Origin: Candidatus Iainarchaeum sp.
GTDB lineage: Archaea > Iainarchaeota > Iainarchaeia > Iainarchaeales > JAAZKV01
Direction of reading: 5' to 3'
Length of the DNA stretch: 10,476 nt
Assembly (NCBI GenBank): GCA_028690725.1
Contig: JAQVAR010000025.1
Span: forward strand, 1-10,476
Part shown: one piece after another, positions 1 through 6,138 of the stretch
Layout of the letters: each line of letters starts with the position of its first letter
How positions within the stretch are numbered: the stretch's first letter is position 1
Translations under genes and position numbers: made by a program
Notes under the pieces: model-generated
Told to the model about the DNA's origin: nothing
The model's input: only the letters and a program-made list of their open reading frames with translations
Database searches by the model: none

Positions 1-44
1 TTGCATAATAAATCTTCATTTAATTCACTAGTACTTTCAAACAC
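1..44 (-). CDS. possible N-terminal fragment of a gene running off the left edge
   Basis: A minus-strand frame is open from a GTG at 42-44 to the window edge and would begin (M)FESTSELNEDLLC. A TTATAAT-like box at about 67-76 lies some 27 nt before this GTG, the same spacing as at the better-supported leaderless starts here. Only 14 codons are visible and no family can be recognised. The plus strand is also open from position 1 to a TAA at 88-90, so the fragment could instead be the tail of a plus-strand gene. The choice of minus strand rests only on the promoter-like spacing and is weak. Confidence 0.22.
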   Translation of the reverse strand, partial: MFESTSELNEDLLC

Positions 45-118
45 TGATAAGATTGAAAAACAAAACCATTATAACACTTATTTTTTCTAACACACTATAA
101 TAATTAATAATAATTTTA

Positions 119-126
119 TAAAAAAA
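119..126 (-). terminator. T-tract downstream of the repeat-protein gene
   Basis: Immediately after the TAA stop (128-130) the minus strand reads C followed by seven T's and then an AT-rich stretch. Archaeal RNA polymerase commonly stops at such T-tracts without a hairpin. T-runs are common by chance at this base composition, so support is modest. Confidence 0.3.
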
Positions 127-127
127 G

Positions 128-589
128 TTAATGATAATTTTGAATTTTGTTTGAACCTTTTTTTGATTTTCTAATAAAAGATTTTATTATTGACAAATCC
201 TCTGTTGCTAAAATTCTTCGTCCCATAGCAGAATCACTCAATGCTTCCAAAGCCAAATACCCTTCAACAGAACTACCTAATGTTGTTAGAATCTTACGTC
301 CACTAGCATGAGTATTTAAAGATTCTAAACTTCTTCGTCCTTCAATAGACTTACTTGAAGAAACTAAATTTTTATGCCCAACAACATTAACACACAAATC
401 TTTCAAAGGTTTTCTTTCTTTATTAGAATTACTCAAAGATTTTTTCAACAAATTTATTTTCAAAATATGATTCTTGTTTCCACTCAATGAATCAAAGGAT
501 TTGTTCCTTGCCTGAAAATTTCTTTCCCTTGCATTACCCTTCAATCTTCTCTTTGGTTGTGGCATACAAATGCTAATAGTCATTTTCAT
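128..589 (-). CDS. unrecognised basic protein with six 13-residue tandem repeats
   Basis: This 153-residue protein belongs to no family I recognise. Residues 58-135 form six units of exactly 13 residues. Gly stands at 71, 84, 97, 110 and 123 (Glu58 in the first unit), usually followed by one or two basic residues. Leu is invariant at 62, 75, 88, 101, 114 and 127, with a second Leu three residues later in units 1, 3, 4 and 5. The rough consensus is G-(R/H)-(K/R)-x-L-x-x-L plus five variable residues, which suggests short amphipathic helices joined by turns. A weak extra unit may precede them (Leu52 keeps phase). The N-terminal 60 residues and the tail are rich in Lys, Arg, Asn and Ser, and look disordered or nucleic-acid binding. 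There is no signal peptide or membrane segment. Starts at Met1, Met3 or Met9 are all possible: Met1 has a weak AGGT upstream, and Met3 fits a TTTTAAAG box at 603-610 for a leaderless message. Transcribed alone, divergently from the membrane-protein gene. Confidence 0.7.
   Translation of the reverse strand: MKMTISICMPQPKRRLKGNARERNFQARNKSFDSLSGNKNHILKINLLKKSLSNSNKERKPLKDLCVNVVGHKNLVSSSKSIEGRRSLESLNTHASGRKILTTLGSSVEGYLALEALSDSAMGRRILATEDLSIIKSFIRKSKKGSNKIQNYH
185..418 (-). repeat. six in-frame 39-nt repeats encoding the 13-residue units
   Basis: The repeat block of the 153-residue protein is 234 nt, exactly six times 39, with no indels between units. The Gly-Arg/Lys codons recur as CTTCGTCC-like or CTTACGTCC-like strings on the plus strand at about 217, 295 and 334, offset by 78 and 39 nt. 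Nucleotide identity between units is only partial, so the array is old enough to have diverged while the protein period stayed fixed. Confidence 0.75.
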
Positions 590-602
590 TTAAAAACCTA
601 AC

Positions 603-628
603 TTTAAAACAAAAAACATTAAATATTA
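603..628. promoter_or_regulatory. divergent promoter region for the repeat protein and the membrane protein
   Basis: On the plus strand TTAAATATT at 619-627 is centred about 25 nt before the ATG at 648, the spacing of a TATA box on a leaderless message. On the minus strand TTTTAAAG (603-610) lies about 24 nt before the Met3 codon of the repeat protein. The two boxes are only a few bases apart, so the genes may share regulation. AT-rich background makes each box individually weak. Confidence 0.45.
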
Positions 629-647
629 AATGCTATTTAATTTTTAT

Positions 648-1205
648 ATGAAAAAAAAACCTAGTATTGGAATAACAAAATTTGTTATTGGAATATTGTT
701 ATCAAATATTATTAGATTATTTCGTTTTATTCCAAATAATGATCCAATAATGGCAATAATGCTTCCTTATGCTAAAAGTGATAAGAAGTACAAGGCTGTT
801 TTGTTTCCATTCATTACAATGGTTTCTTTTGATGTAATAACTGGTATGCTTGGAATATGGACTTTAGTTACTGCATTAACATATGCAGGAATTGCTTTTT
901 TATTTACACAATATTTTTTTAAAGAAAGAAAAATAAGCATATTTAAATATTTAAAAGGTGGAATAATAGGCGTATTAATTTTTGATTTTATTACTGGCCC
1001 AATAATGAGTAGTTTAATGTTCGGAATGAGTTTTATAGAAGCAGGATTAGGTCAGATTCCTTTTACTTTAATGCATTTAACAACAGTTAGCTGTTTTATA
1101 ATAATAATAACTCCATTATATGATAAACATGTTCTTGAAAATAGTTCTTTAACAGATTACTCAATAGTTAGTTTTTTTAAACAAAAATTATTTTTAAAAA
1201 ATTAG
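648..1205 (+). CDS. small integral membrane protein, ECF transporter S component-like
   Basis: A hydrophobic 185-residue protein with about five membrane segments, at roughly residues 7-25, 50-68, 70-89, 101-124 and 137-156. The R-F-I-P-N-N-D-P-I stretch after the first helix, followed by a short hydrophobic segment and a P-Y-A-K-S-D-K-K-Y loop, resembles ECF-type S component-like membrane proteins of archaea. In that family the S component binds a vitamin or metal substrate and docks on a shared EcfAA'T energising module. No ATPase or T component is in this window, so it would have to use one encoded elsewhere. An in-frame ATG at 630 adds six residues, but a TATA-like box sits only a few bases before it and at normal leaderless distance from 648, so 648 is preferred. 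It converges on the biosynthetic operon with 10 bases between stop codons. The family assignment is by resemblance and is moderate. Confidence 0.6.
   Translation: MKKKPSIGITKFVIGILLSNIIRLFRFIPNNDPIMAIMLPYAKSDKKYKAVLFPFITMVSFDVITGMLGIWTLVTALTYAGIAFLFTQYFFKERKISIFKYLKGGIIGVLIFDFITGPIMSSLMFGMSFIEAGLGQIPFTLMHLTTVSCFIIIITPLYDKHVLENSSLTDYSIVSFFKQKLFLKN
1190..1204 (-). terminator. T-tract after the biosynthetic operon
   Basis: Read on the minus strand, the bases just past the TAA stop of the last operon gene (1216-1218) give a run of six T's followed by AAAAATAATTTTT. This is the T-rich pattern archaeal polymerase tends to stop at. It lies inside the end of the convergent membrane-protein gene, so the two messages overlap antisense. 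Assigned only from position and base run. Confidence 0.3.
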
Positions 1206-1215
1206 TTTTATTTAG

Positions 1216-2607
1216 TTATATGCTTACACTGTTTTTAAACGAAATTTTTGATTTTCCTTTTGGAGCCATTTTTGAATAAGCATCAACAATTGTTTTTAGA
1301 TATAATTTGTTTGTATTAATAAGTTTTTTTTGATCAAAAAAATCTGATTCCCACATAGGCAAATAATAATTGTTAAGCCAGTTTAACCAATCATTTTTCA
1401 TTCTAATTCCAAATTTTTCAGGATATTTGCTTATTTCATTTCCAGGATATGGTTTCAATAAACTAGGTAAAACAAAATCTATTTCTTTTTTAATTAACAT
1501 TTCTTTTATTGTCATTAGATTTTTTTGAATTGTTTTTTCATTTGTTCCTGGAAGAGCAATCATCCAATATGCAGAGATTATAGCATTAGTATTTTCTTTT
1601 AGAGTTTTTATTGCACTCTTAATTTCTTTAAATGTTAATCCTTTATTATTTTTTTTGAGAACAAAATCACAACAATCTTCTACACCAATATTTATTCTTT
1701 TAAAATTAGCTTTATTTAGCGCAATTGCAATTTCGGAATCTACATGGTTTGCTCTTACATCACAGCCAAAAACTAAATGATATTTTTTTTCACTTATTTT
1801 ACACATTAATTCTAAAAATCTTTTTTTGTGAATTGATATAACATTATCTGAAAAATGAACCATTGAATTTTTTTCTAAATTTTTATTCAAATAATCTAAT
1901 TCTTTAATAACATCATTTATTGGTCTGAATCTTACAGGACCTTTAAATTTTGCACAAAATGAACAATTATACAAACAACCCCGCATTGTAGTAATATTAA
2001 TTGAATAATCATTAATATTTCCATTTAAAAAAGAATAATCTGGAGTAGGTAATTCATCACCAGTTAAATATTCCACAGGAGAATTCATAATAATTCCATT
2101 TTTTTTGAAAGCAATTCCTTTTAAATTTTCTAAATTATTAATGTTTTTTGTTAGTTCAAGAAAAGTTTTTTCGCCTTCACCAATTATTGCAACATCAATA
2201 TTGTTTGTAGACAAATATCTTAATGGTTCATTTGTTGGACCTGGACCACCAACAACAACTTTAATATTTTGATTTTGTTTTTTAATTTTTTTTGCAATTT
2301 CAAAAACAATGCTCAAAAAAGGAGACATTGAAGAAATTCCAATTATTGAACATTCTTTTATCATATTTTCAATTTTTTTTTCATCTTCATAATGTGAATA
2401 AATAACATTAATTGAATTTTTTTTAAGATACGCAGCTATAGTCAATAATCCAATTGAATAATTTTTTTTTACATATCCATCTAAAGAAAAACCAAATTCA
2501 TTTTCAGCTATTTTGTTTTCTAATTCACACTTTTTTCTATTTAATTCTTCAAATTCTTTTGGTAGTTTAAATGGAACACAAGGAATATCAATTAGACCAA
2601 CAATCAA
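1216..2607 (-). CDS. cobalamin-binding-type radical SAM protein
   Basis: 463 residues in the classic B12-binding radical SAM order. The N-terminal Rossmann-type domain covers about residues 1-150, with the strand IVGLIDIP, the V-V-V-G-G-P-G-P turn (117-124) and the I-I-G-E-G-E motif (141-146) common in these enzymes. The radical SAM core follows from about 205, with the [4Fe-4S] ligands C211, C215 and C218 in C-L-Y-N-C-S-F-C. The classical D-x-H-x-x-G cobalamin-ligand motif is not visible; the matching strand reads VIYSHYED, so cobalamin may be bound base-off without a protein ligand, as in many members, or not at all. Such enzymes methylate unactivated carbons or phosphorus, or rearrange rings; the substrate is unknown. 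The start codon is TTG: the first protein strand begins there and a strong AAAGGTG site precedes it. The start lies 20 nt inside the upstream radical SAM gene, so translation is probably coupled. Last gene of the operon. Confidence 0.85.
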   Translation of the reverse strand: MIVGLIDIPCVPFKLPKEFEELNRKKCELENKIAENEFGFSLDGYVKKNYSIGLLTIAAYLKKNSINVIYSHYEDEKKIENMIKECSIIGISSMSPFLSIVFEIAKKIKKQNQNIKVVVGGPGPTNEPLRYLSTNNIDVAIIGEGEKTFLELTKNINNLENLKGIAFKKNGIIMNSPVEYLTGDELPTPDYSFLNGNINDYSINITTMRGCLYNCSFCAKFKGPVRFRPINDVIKELDYLNKNLEKNSMVHFSDNVISIHKKRFLELMCKISEKKYHLVFGCDVRANHVDSEIAIALNKANFKRINIGVEDCCDFVLKKNNKGLTFKEIKSAIKTLKENTNAIISAYWMIALPGTNEKTIQKNLMTIKEMLIKKEIDFVLPSLLKPYPGNEISKYPEKFGIRMKNDWLNWLNNYYLPMWESDFFDQKKLINTNKLYLKTIVDAYSKMAPKGKSKISFKNSVSI

Positions 2608-3532
2608 TTAAAACACCTTTTGAATTATATCTTTGATTTCTAGCATCACAATTTACACAACCGGGTTTAGGCAAAATTATTTCTTTTTCCATTTTTTTTA
2701 TTAAATTATCTAACCCTTTTTCTCTAAAATTACCAAATCTAACTTTGTCAATTAATCTATCGTCAAATGAATTACACCTATACACATTTCCATTAATATC
2801 AATAAATAACATTTTTTCACATATTTTACAATCATTTTTTGAATAATAATTTCCAGTAAAGTTTTCTTTTGACAAATTATCAAGGTTTTCAGGAAAATCG
2901 AAAACACTTACTATTCTTGGTTTTGAGTTAATTTTATTATAAAGATCAAAAGTTTTTTTTATTTCTTTCCATTCTTTTTTTCTTAAAGCTAGTTCTGGTG
3001 AAAATTTTACTGGCATCCATTGCCATTCCATCAAATTTTTAAAAAAATCAAATTTTATAAATTCTAAAAGTTCTTTATAATTATTTTTTGTAATAACTGT
3101 ATTAATAATAATATTAACTTTTTTGCTTATAACAAATCTTATTGCGTTTGTAACTTTATCGTGAATTCCAGGAAACCCTCTGTTTGTATCATGATATTTT
3201 TTTGAAAAACTATCTAAAGAAAAAATTATGAAGTCTGGTTTTTTTTCTGAAAATAATTGATTCCACTTTTCTTGAATTATTGAACCATTAGTTATTAATG
3301 CAAAAGAAAAATTATTTTTATTTAGAAAAGAAATTAATTCTTTAAATTTAGTATAAATTGTTGGCTCTCCGCCAGTAAATATTATCTTATCAAAACCGTG
3401 TTTTTTTACGGTTAATATTATTTTTTTTAACTCATCAAAATCAAATTCTTCTGGAGGTCTTCGCCAAACGGAGCACATTTCACACTTACAATTACACGTA
3501 TTTAACAATCTAATAAACGCAATTTTCCCCAT
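2588..3532 (-). CDS. radical SAM enzyme with SPASM/twitch-like C-terminal cysteines
   Basis: 314 residues. The radical SAM cluster ligands C13, C17 and C20 lie at the N terminus in C-N-C-K-C-E-M-C, and the SAM-binding G-G-E-P is at 54-57. After the barrel, C238-x9-G248-x4-C253 matches the first half of the SPASM signature exactly, with C235 as an extra cysteine. Later come C292-x2-C295 and C311, but not the full CX2CX5CX3C block, so the tail looks like a shortened SPASM or twitch domain with probably one auxiliary cluster. Relatives include peptide-modifying enzymes and sugar or cyclitol dehydrogenases such as BtrN. Its ATG directly follows the TAA of the aminotransferase gene (TAAATG) with only a weak GAG-type site, which suggests translation by re-initiation from that gene. 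It overlaps the cobalamin-type radical SAM gene by 20 nt. With no precursor peptide beside it and sugar-type enzymes all around, a small-molecule substrate is the better guess. Confidence 0.85.
   Translation of the reverse strand: MGKIAFIRLLNTCNCKCEMCSVWRRPPEEFDFDELKKIILTVKKHGFDKIIFTGGEPTIYTKFKELISFLNKNNFSFALITNGSIIQEKWNQLFSEKKPDFIIFSLDSFSKKYHDTNRGFPGIHDKVTNAIRFVISKKVNIIINTVITKNNYKELLEFIKFDFFKNLMEWQWMPVKFSPELALRKKEWKEIKKTFDLYNKINSKPRIVSVFDFPENLDNLSKENFTGNYYSKNDCKICEKMLFIDINGNVYRCNSFDDRLIDKVRFGNFREKGLDNLIKKMEKEIILPKPGCVNCDARNQRYNSKGVLIDCWSN
2614..2620 (-). promoter_or_regulatory. Shine-Dalgarno AAAGGTG deciding a TTG start
   Basis: AAAGGTG, complementary to the archaeal 16S rRNA tail, ends 6 nt before the TTG at 2605-2607. 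It lies within the coding region of the upstream radical SAM gene. It supports the TTG as start of the cobalamin-type radical SAM protein although no ATG is nearby. Confidence 0.7.
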
Positions 3533-4606
3533 TTATTTCAACTCAAAAGCATTTACAAAATTTTTATAATCGACAAAAGGTAGAAAAGTAATGCTTGCAT
3601 GTCTTTTCCAAAAATCTAAACCTATGTTTCTTGTTTTCTCATCAATTAAACCAAATTTTTTTATTATTGGTTCTTCTGAAAGTGCTCTTGGATAAACCCT
3701 TTCAATTAATTCATTGTTTGCAATTATTTTTTTAGCTTTATTTTGATTTTCAGCCAAAAAAACAATTCTTTGGAAAACATGTGTTGCATTTTTTTCACAC
3801 TTTTGTGTTTGGATTCCATTAATTTGTGATAATTTATTTGTTATCATTGAACCATTTTTTATTCTATCATCAATAATTGTGTCTATTCTCTTTATTTGTG
3901 GTAAAAGTACTGCTGCTTGAAATTCTGTCATCAAATTTTTTCCGCCAATTAAATATGAAATAAAATCCTTGTTTTTTTCTATTAATCCAGCGTGTCTTAT
4001 TCCTTTAGCTTTTATGAACAATTTTTCACTTTTAGTTAAAAATAATCCACCATCGCCACAACTAAAATGTTTACAAGAATTAAAACTAAAAGCAGAGCAA
4101 TCACCAAAAGTTCCTGCTTTTTTGTTTCCAATTGCTGCTCCAAATCCTTGTGCACAATCTTCAACTAAATAAAGACCATTTTTATCACAAATTTTTTTGA
4201 CTTCTTCAATACCAGTTGGATTACCAAACAAATGAACAAAAATTACTGCTCTTGTTTTTTTATTAATTTTTTTTTCTAATTCATTTGCAGAAAGATTAAA
4301 TGAATCATCTGTTTGACATAATACTGGCGTAGCACCAACCATTAAAACAGCTTGAGCAGTTGCAACAAATGTGAAACTTGGAATAATTACTTCATCTCCT
4401 CTTCCAATATTTAGAACTCTTAAGCAAAGTTCAATCGTAGAAGAACCTGAATTTGTTAACAAAGATTTTGCTGAAAAAAAATTATTAAGTCTTTTTTCTA
4501 TTGAATTTGCAAATACTCCGCGATAAGTATTCCAATTTTTTGTATCAACTAATGAATTAAGATTTGATTTAATTTCTGAATCAATTTTTTCAAATAATTT
4601 TTCCAT
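3533..4606 (-). CDS. DegT/DnrJ/EryC1/StrS family PLP-dependent aminotransferase
   Basis: 357 residues, a normal length for this sugar aminotransferase family. Visible family features: the N-S-G-S-S-T phosphate-binding turn (52-57), the P-S-F-T-F-V-A-T segment (76-83), V-E-D-C-A-Q-G-F-G (148-156) with D150 contacting the PLP ring nitrogen, and S-F-N-S-C-K-H (174-180) with K179 as the Schiff-base lysine. The usual G-E-G-G after the lysine is G-D-G-G here (184-187), a mild change. These enzymes transfer an amino group, normally from Glu or Gln, to a keto-sugar or keto-cyclitol; a few members are dehydratases, but those replace the lysine, which is present here. The site TAGGTGG precedes the ATG by 4 nt, and its first bases are the stop codon of the methyltransferase gene. 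The product is probably an amino group on the pathway's sugar-like unit; the exact substrate cannot be read from the sequence. Confidence 0.88.
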   Translation of the reverse strand: MEKLFEKIDSEIKSNLNSLVDTKNWNTYRGVFANSIEKRLNNFFSAKSLLTNSGSSTIELCLRVLNIGRGDEVIIPSFTFVATAQAVLMVGATPVLCQTDDSFNLSANELEKKINKKTRAVIFVHLFGNPTGIEEVKKICDKNGLYLVEDCAQGFGAAIGNKKAGTFGDCSAFSFNSCKHFSCGDGGLFLTKSEKLFIKAKGIRHAGLIEKNKDFISYLIGGKNLMTEFQAAVLLPQIKRIDTIIDDRIKNGSMITNKLSQINGIQTQKCEKNATHVFQRIVFLAENQNKAKKIIANNELIERVYPRALSEEPIIKKFGLIDEKTRNIGLDFWKRHASITFLPFVDYKNFVNAFELK

Positions 4607-4610
4607 AAAA

Positions 4611-4616
4611 CCACCT
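4611..4616 (-). promoter_or_regulatory. Shine-Dalgarno AGGTGG overlapping the preceding stop codon
   Basis: AGGTGG lies 4 nt before the aminotransferase ATG (4604-4606). The TAG stop of the methyltransferase gene (4615-4617) contributes the AG of the site, so termination and initiation share bases, a sign of translational coupling. Confidence 0.6.
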
Positions 4617-5364
4617 AAAATAAGTCCTTATCTGGATTAGTCCATTCTTTATCTAATTTTTCTATATATTCTTTAGATTGTTCAAAAAAATTTTTTTGAA
4701 CTAAAGTCAAACCCGCGCCAAATTTTAAATCAAAAAATTGGTAATTTGGATCCTTTGCAATTTCAAGCAAAACTTTTCTAGGACCACTCCATTTTGGGTT
4801 AGCTGATCTACTAATTGAATCATGAAAAATTATAATACCATTATCACTAATTTTATTCTTGAAATGTTCCCAATCATCTTTTACAAATTCATAAAAATGA
4901 CTAGCATCTATTGACATTAAATCAATTTTATTCATATTTTTATATTTGTCTGTTTTTACAAATTCTTGTGTTGTCAAAAGAGTATGATTTATAACATCAT
5001 TGATTTCAAAATTAGAAAAATATTCTTTATTTTTTTCTAAATTCTTCCAAAAATCATCATCAAGTGAAGGATCTATAAATTCGAGGATACCTTTATTTTC
5101 GTTGTCTTTAATTCCCTTTGCTAACAAAATCGGGCAAAATCCTCTTCCAGAACCAATTGCAACACTTAATTTTGGTTTATAAAGTCTTGCAAGAGAATAA
5201 TAAATCCAACCAAGACCAAGATTTTTTGTTTTAATATCTTCGAGTTCATCATAATTATATCTTCCACCAAAATTAGGTGGGCCAGCAAAAATTGCTGATT
5301 GACCCGTCCTATTTGGATGCAAATCTTTATTTTGAAAAAACTTTTCTAACCATTTTTCATCCAT
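4615..5364 (-). CDS. class I SAM-dependent methyltransferase (Methyltransf_24-like)
   Basis: 249 residues. Motif I is A-I-G-S-G-R-G (69-75), the glycine loop that binds SAM, and the acidic residue after the second strand is D98 in F-I-D-P-S. The segment L-M-S-I-D-A-S-H-F-Y-E-F-V-K-D-D-W (149-165) followed by I-I-I-F-H-D-S (177-183) matches the D-G-x-H-x-Y-x-x-x-x-x-D and H-D pattern of the Methyltransf_24/CmcI-like group, whose members often methylate sugar hydroxyls or small molecules and may bind a metal through those Asp and His residues. Here the usual D-G-D-H reads D-A-S-H. No membrane segment, so cytosolic. An AAAAGGTGAT site precedes the ATG, 18 nt after the dehydrogenase gene. O-methylation of the pathway sugar is the likely role; N-methylation of the new amine is also possible. 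Confidence 0.8.
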   Translation of the reverse strand: MDEKWLEKFFQNKDLHPNRTGQSAIFAGPPNFGGRYNYDELEDIKTKNLGLGWIYYSLARLYKPKLSVAIGSGRGFCPILLAKGIKDNENKGILEFIDPSLDDDFWKNLEKNKEYFSNFEINDVINHTLLTTQEFVKTDKYKNMNKIDLMSIDASHFYEFVKDDWEHFKNKISDNGIIIFHDSISRSANPKWSGPRKVLLEIAKDPNYQFFDLKFGAGLTLVQKNFFEQSKEYIEKLDKEWTNPDKDLF

Positions 5365-5369
5365 TATAT

Positions 5370-5377
5370 CACCTTTT
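5370..5377 (-). promoter_or_regulatory. Shine-Dalgarno AAAAGGTG of the methyltransferase gene
   Basis: AAAAGGTG (followed by AT) ends 5 nt before the ATG at 5362-5364, in the 18-nt gap after the dehydrogenase gene. It fixes the start at this ATG. Confidence 0.6.
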
Positions 5378-5382
5378 AATAA

Positions 5383-6117
5383 TTATAAAATAATTCCTCC
5401 ACAATTAACTTGAATTGTTTGTCCAGTAATATTTCTTGATTCATTTGAGATTAAAAAAATAATTGTATTAGCAATATCTTCAGATTTATTTATTCTGTTT
5501 AATGGCATCAACTTTTCTAAAGACTTAATTAATTCTTTATTTGACTCTTTAGAACCACAAAGCAGTCTTTTAGTTTTAGTTGGCCCGGGAGCAACGATAT
5601 TTACTCTTGTTTTTGGAGCAATTTCTTTTGCTAAAACTTTTGCTAGAGTTTCAACACAACCTTCAGTCATCGAATAAACAGATTTATTTTTTAACAATAA
5701 CCTAGGTGCTCCAGAACTTATAAAAATAACTGCTGAATTTCTATTTAATAAAGGAATAAATTTTTTCATAAAAATTGTTGGAAAAAAAACATTTGCTGAA
5801 AAAACTTTTTTCATTTCATCCAATTCTAAATTTTCAACGCTTGAACCAGAATCAATTGTTGCATTAAAAATTATAAAATCAATTTTTTTACTTATTTTTT
5901 TTATTTTTAAAAATAAATTATTAATATTTTCAATATCTTTTAAATCAAAATCTATTGAAAAAACATTTTTTTTATTAATCAAATTTTTTGGATTTTTATT
6001 TGACTGTATTGAAATAATTTTTGCACCCAAATTAGCTAGTTTTGTAACAGTTGCTAATCCAATACCGGAACTACCCCCCGTAATTATAACCCATTTATTT
6101 TCAAATTTTTTCACCAT
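5383..6117 (-). CDS. short-chain dehydrogenase/reductase-like protein with altered active site
   Basis: 244 residues, the usual length of a classical SDR. The nucleotide-binding T-G-G-S-S-G-I-G lies at 13-20, the structural N-A-T-I replaces N-N-A-G at 85-88, the active-site Asn is N109, and the Ser is S134 or S135 in I-F-I-S-S-G. Tyr148 is in place, but the Y-x-x-x-K motif reads Y-S-M-T-E, so the catalytic Lys is Glu152 (codon GAA). That Lys normally lowers the Tyr pKa and holds the nicotinamide ribose, so ordinary NAD(P)-linked oxidoreduction would be impaired. The P-G-P-T loop (177-180) and the C-terminal G-Q-T-I-Q-V-N-C-G-G (232-241) are normal, which argues for a maintained fold rather than decay. 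The protein may be an epimerase or dehydratase variant, a binding partner, or an enzyme with an unusual mechanism. Follows TruD by 21 nt with an AAAGGGGG ribosome site. Confidence 0.85.
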   Translation of the reverse strand: MVKKFENKWVIITGGSSGIGLATVTKLANLGAKIISIQSNKNPKNLINKKNVFSIDFDLKDIENINNLFLKIKKISKKIDFIIFNATIDSGSSVENLELDEMKKVFSANVFFPTIFMKKFIPLLNRNSAVIFISSGAPRLLLKNKSVYSMTEGCVETLAKVLAKEIAPKTRVNIVAPGPTKTKRLLCGSKESNKELIKSLEKLMPLNRINKSEDIANTIIFLISNESRNITGQTIQVNCGGIIL

Positions 6118-6123
6118 AAATAA

Positions 6124-6131
6124 CCCCCTTT
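6124..6131 (-). promoter_or_regulatory. Shine-Dalgarno AAAGGGGG of the SDR-like gene
   Basis: AAAGGGGG ends 6 nt before the ATG at 6115-6117 and lies in the 21-nt gap after the TruD stop. It supports this start and shows the gene is translated on its own site within the operon. Confidence 0.55.
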
Positions 6132-6138
6132 AATAAAA

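Noticed and set aside
1..90. C-terminal tail of a plus-strand gene ending in TAA at 88-90
   Set aside because: The frame is open for 29 codons from the edge, but that is possible by chance and no motif is visible. It was kept as an alternative to the minus-strand fragment and not listed.
128..589. Multi-core RiPP precursor for the SPASM-like radical SAM enzyme
   Set aside because: The repeats lack the variable core plus fixed leader or cleavage pattern expected. The gene is about 2 kb away with its own promoter beyond an opposing gene, and the operon's other enzymes are sugar-type.
3969..4172. 67-codon plus-strand open frame
   Set aside because: It lies wholly antisense inside the aminotransferase gene, whose motifs in this stretch are clear; no ribosome site or promoter supports it.
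5000..5182. 60-codon plus-strand open frame
   Set aside because: Antisense to the methyltransferase SAM-binding region; Ser/Phe/Pro-rich composition is what the complement of the real gene would give.
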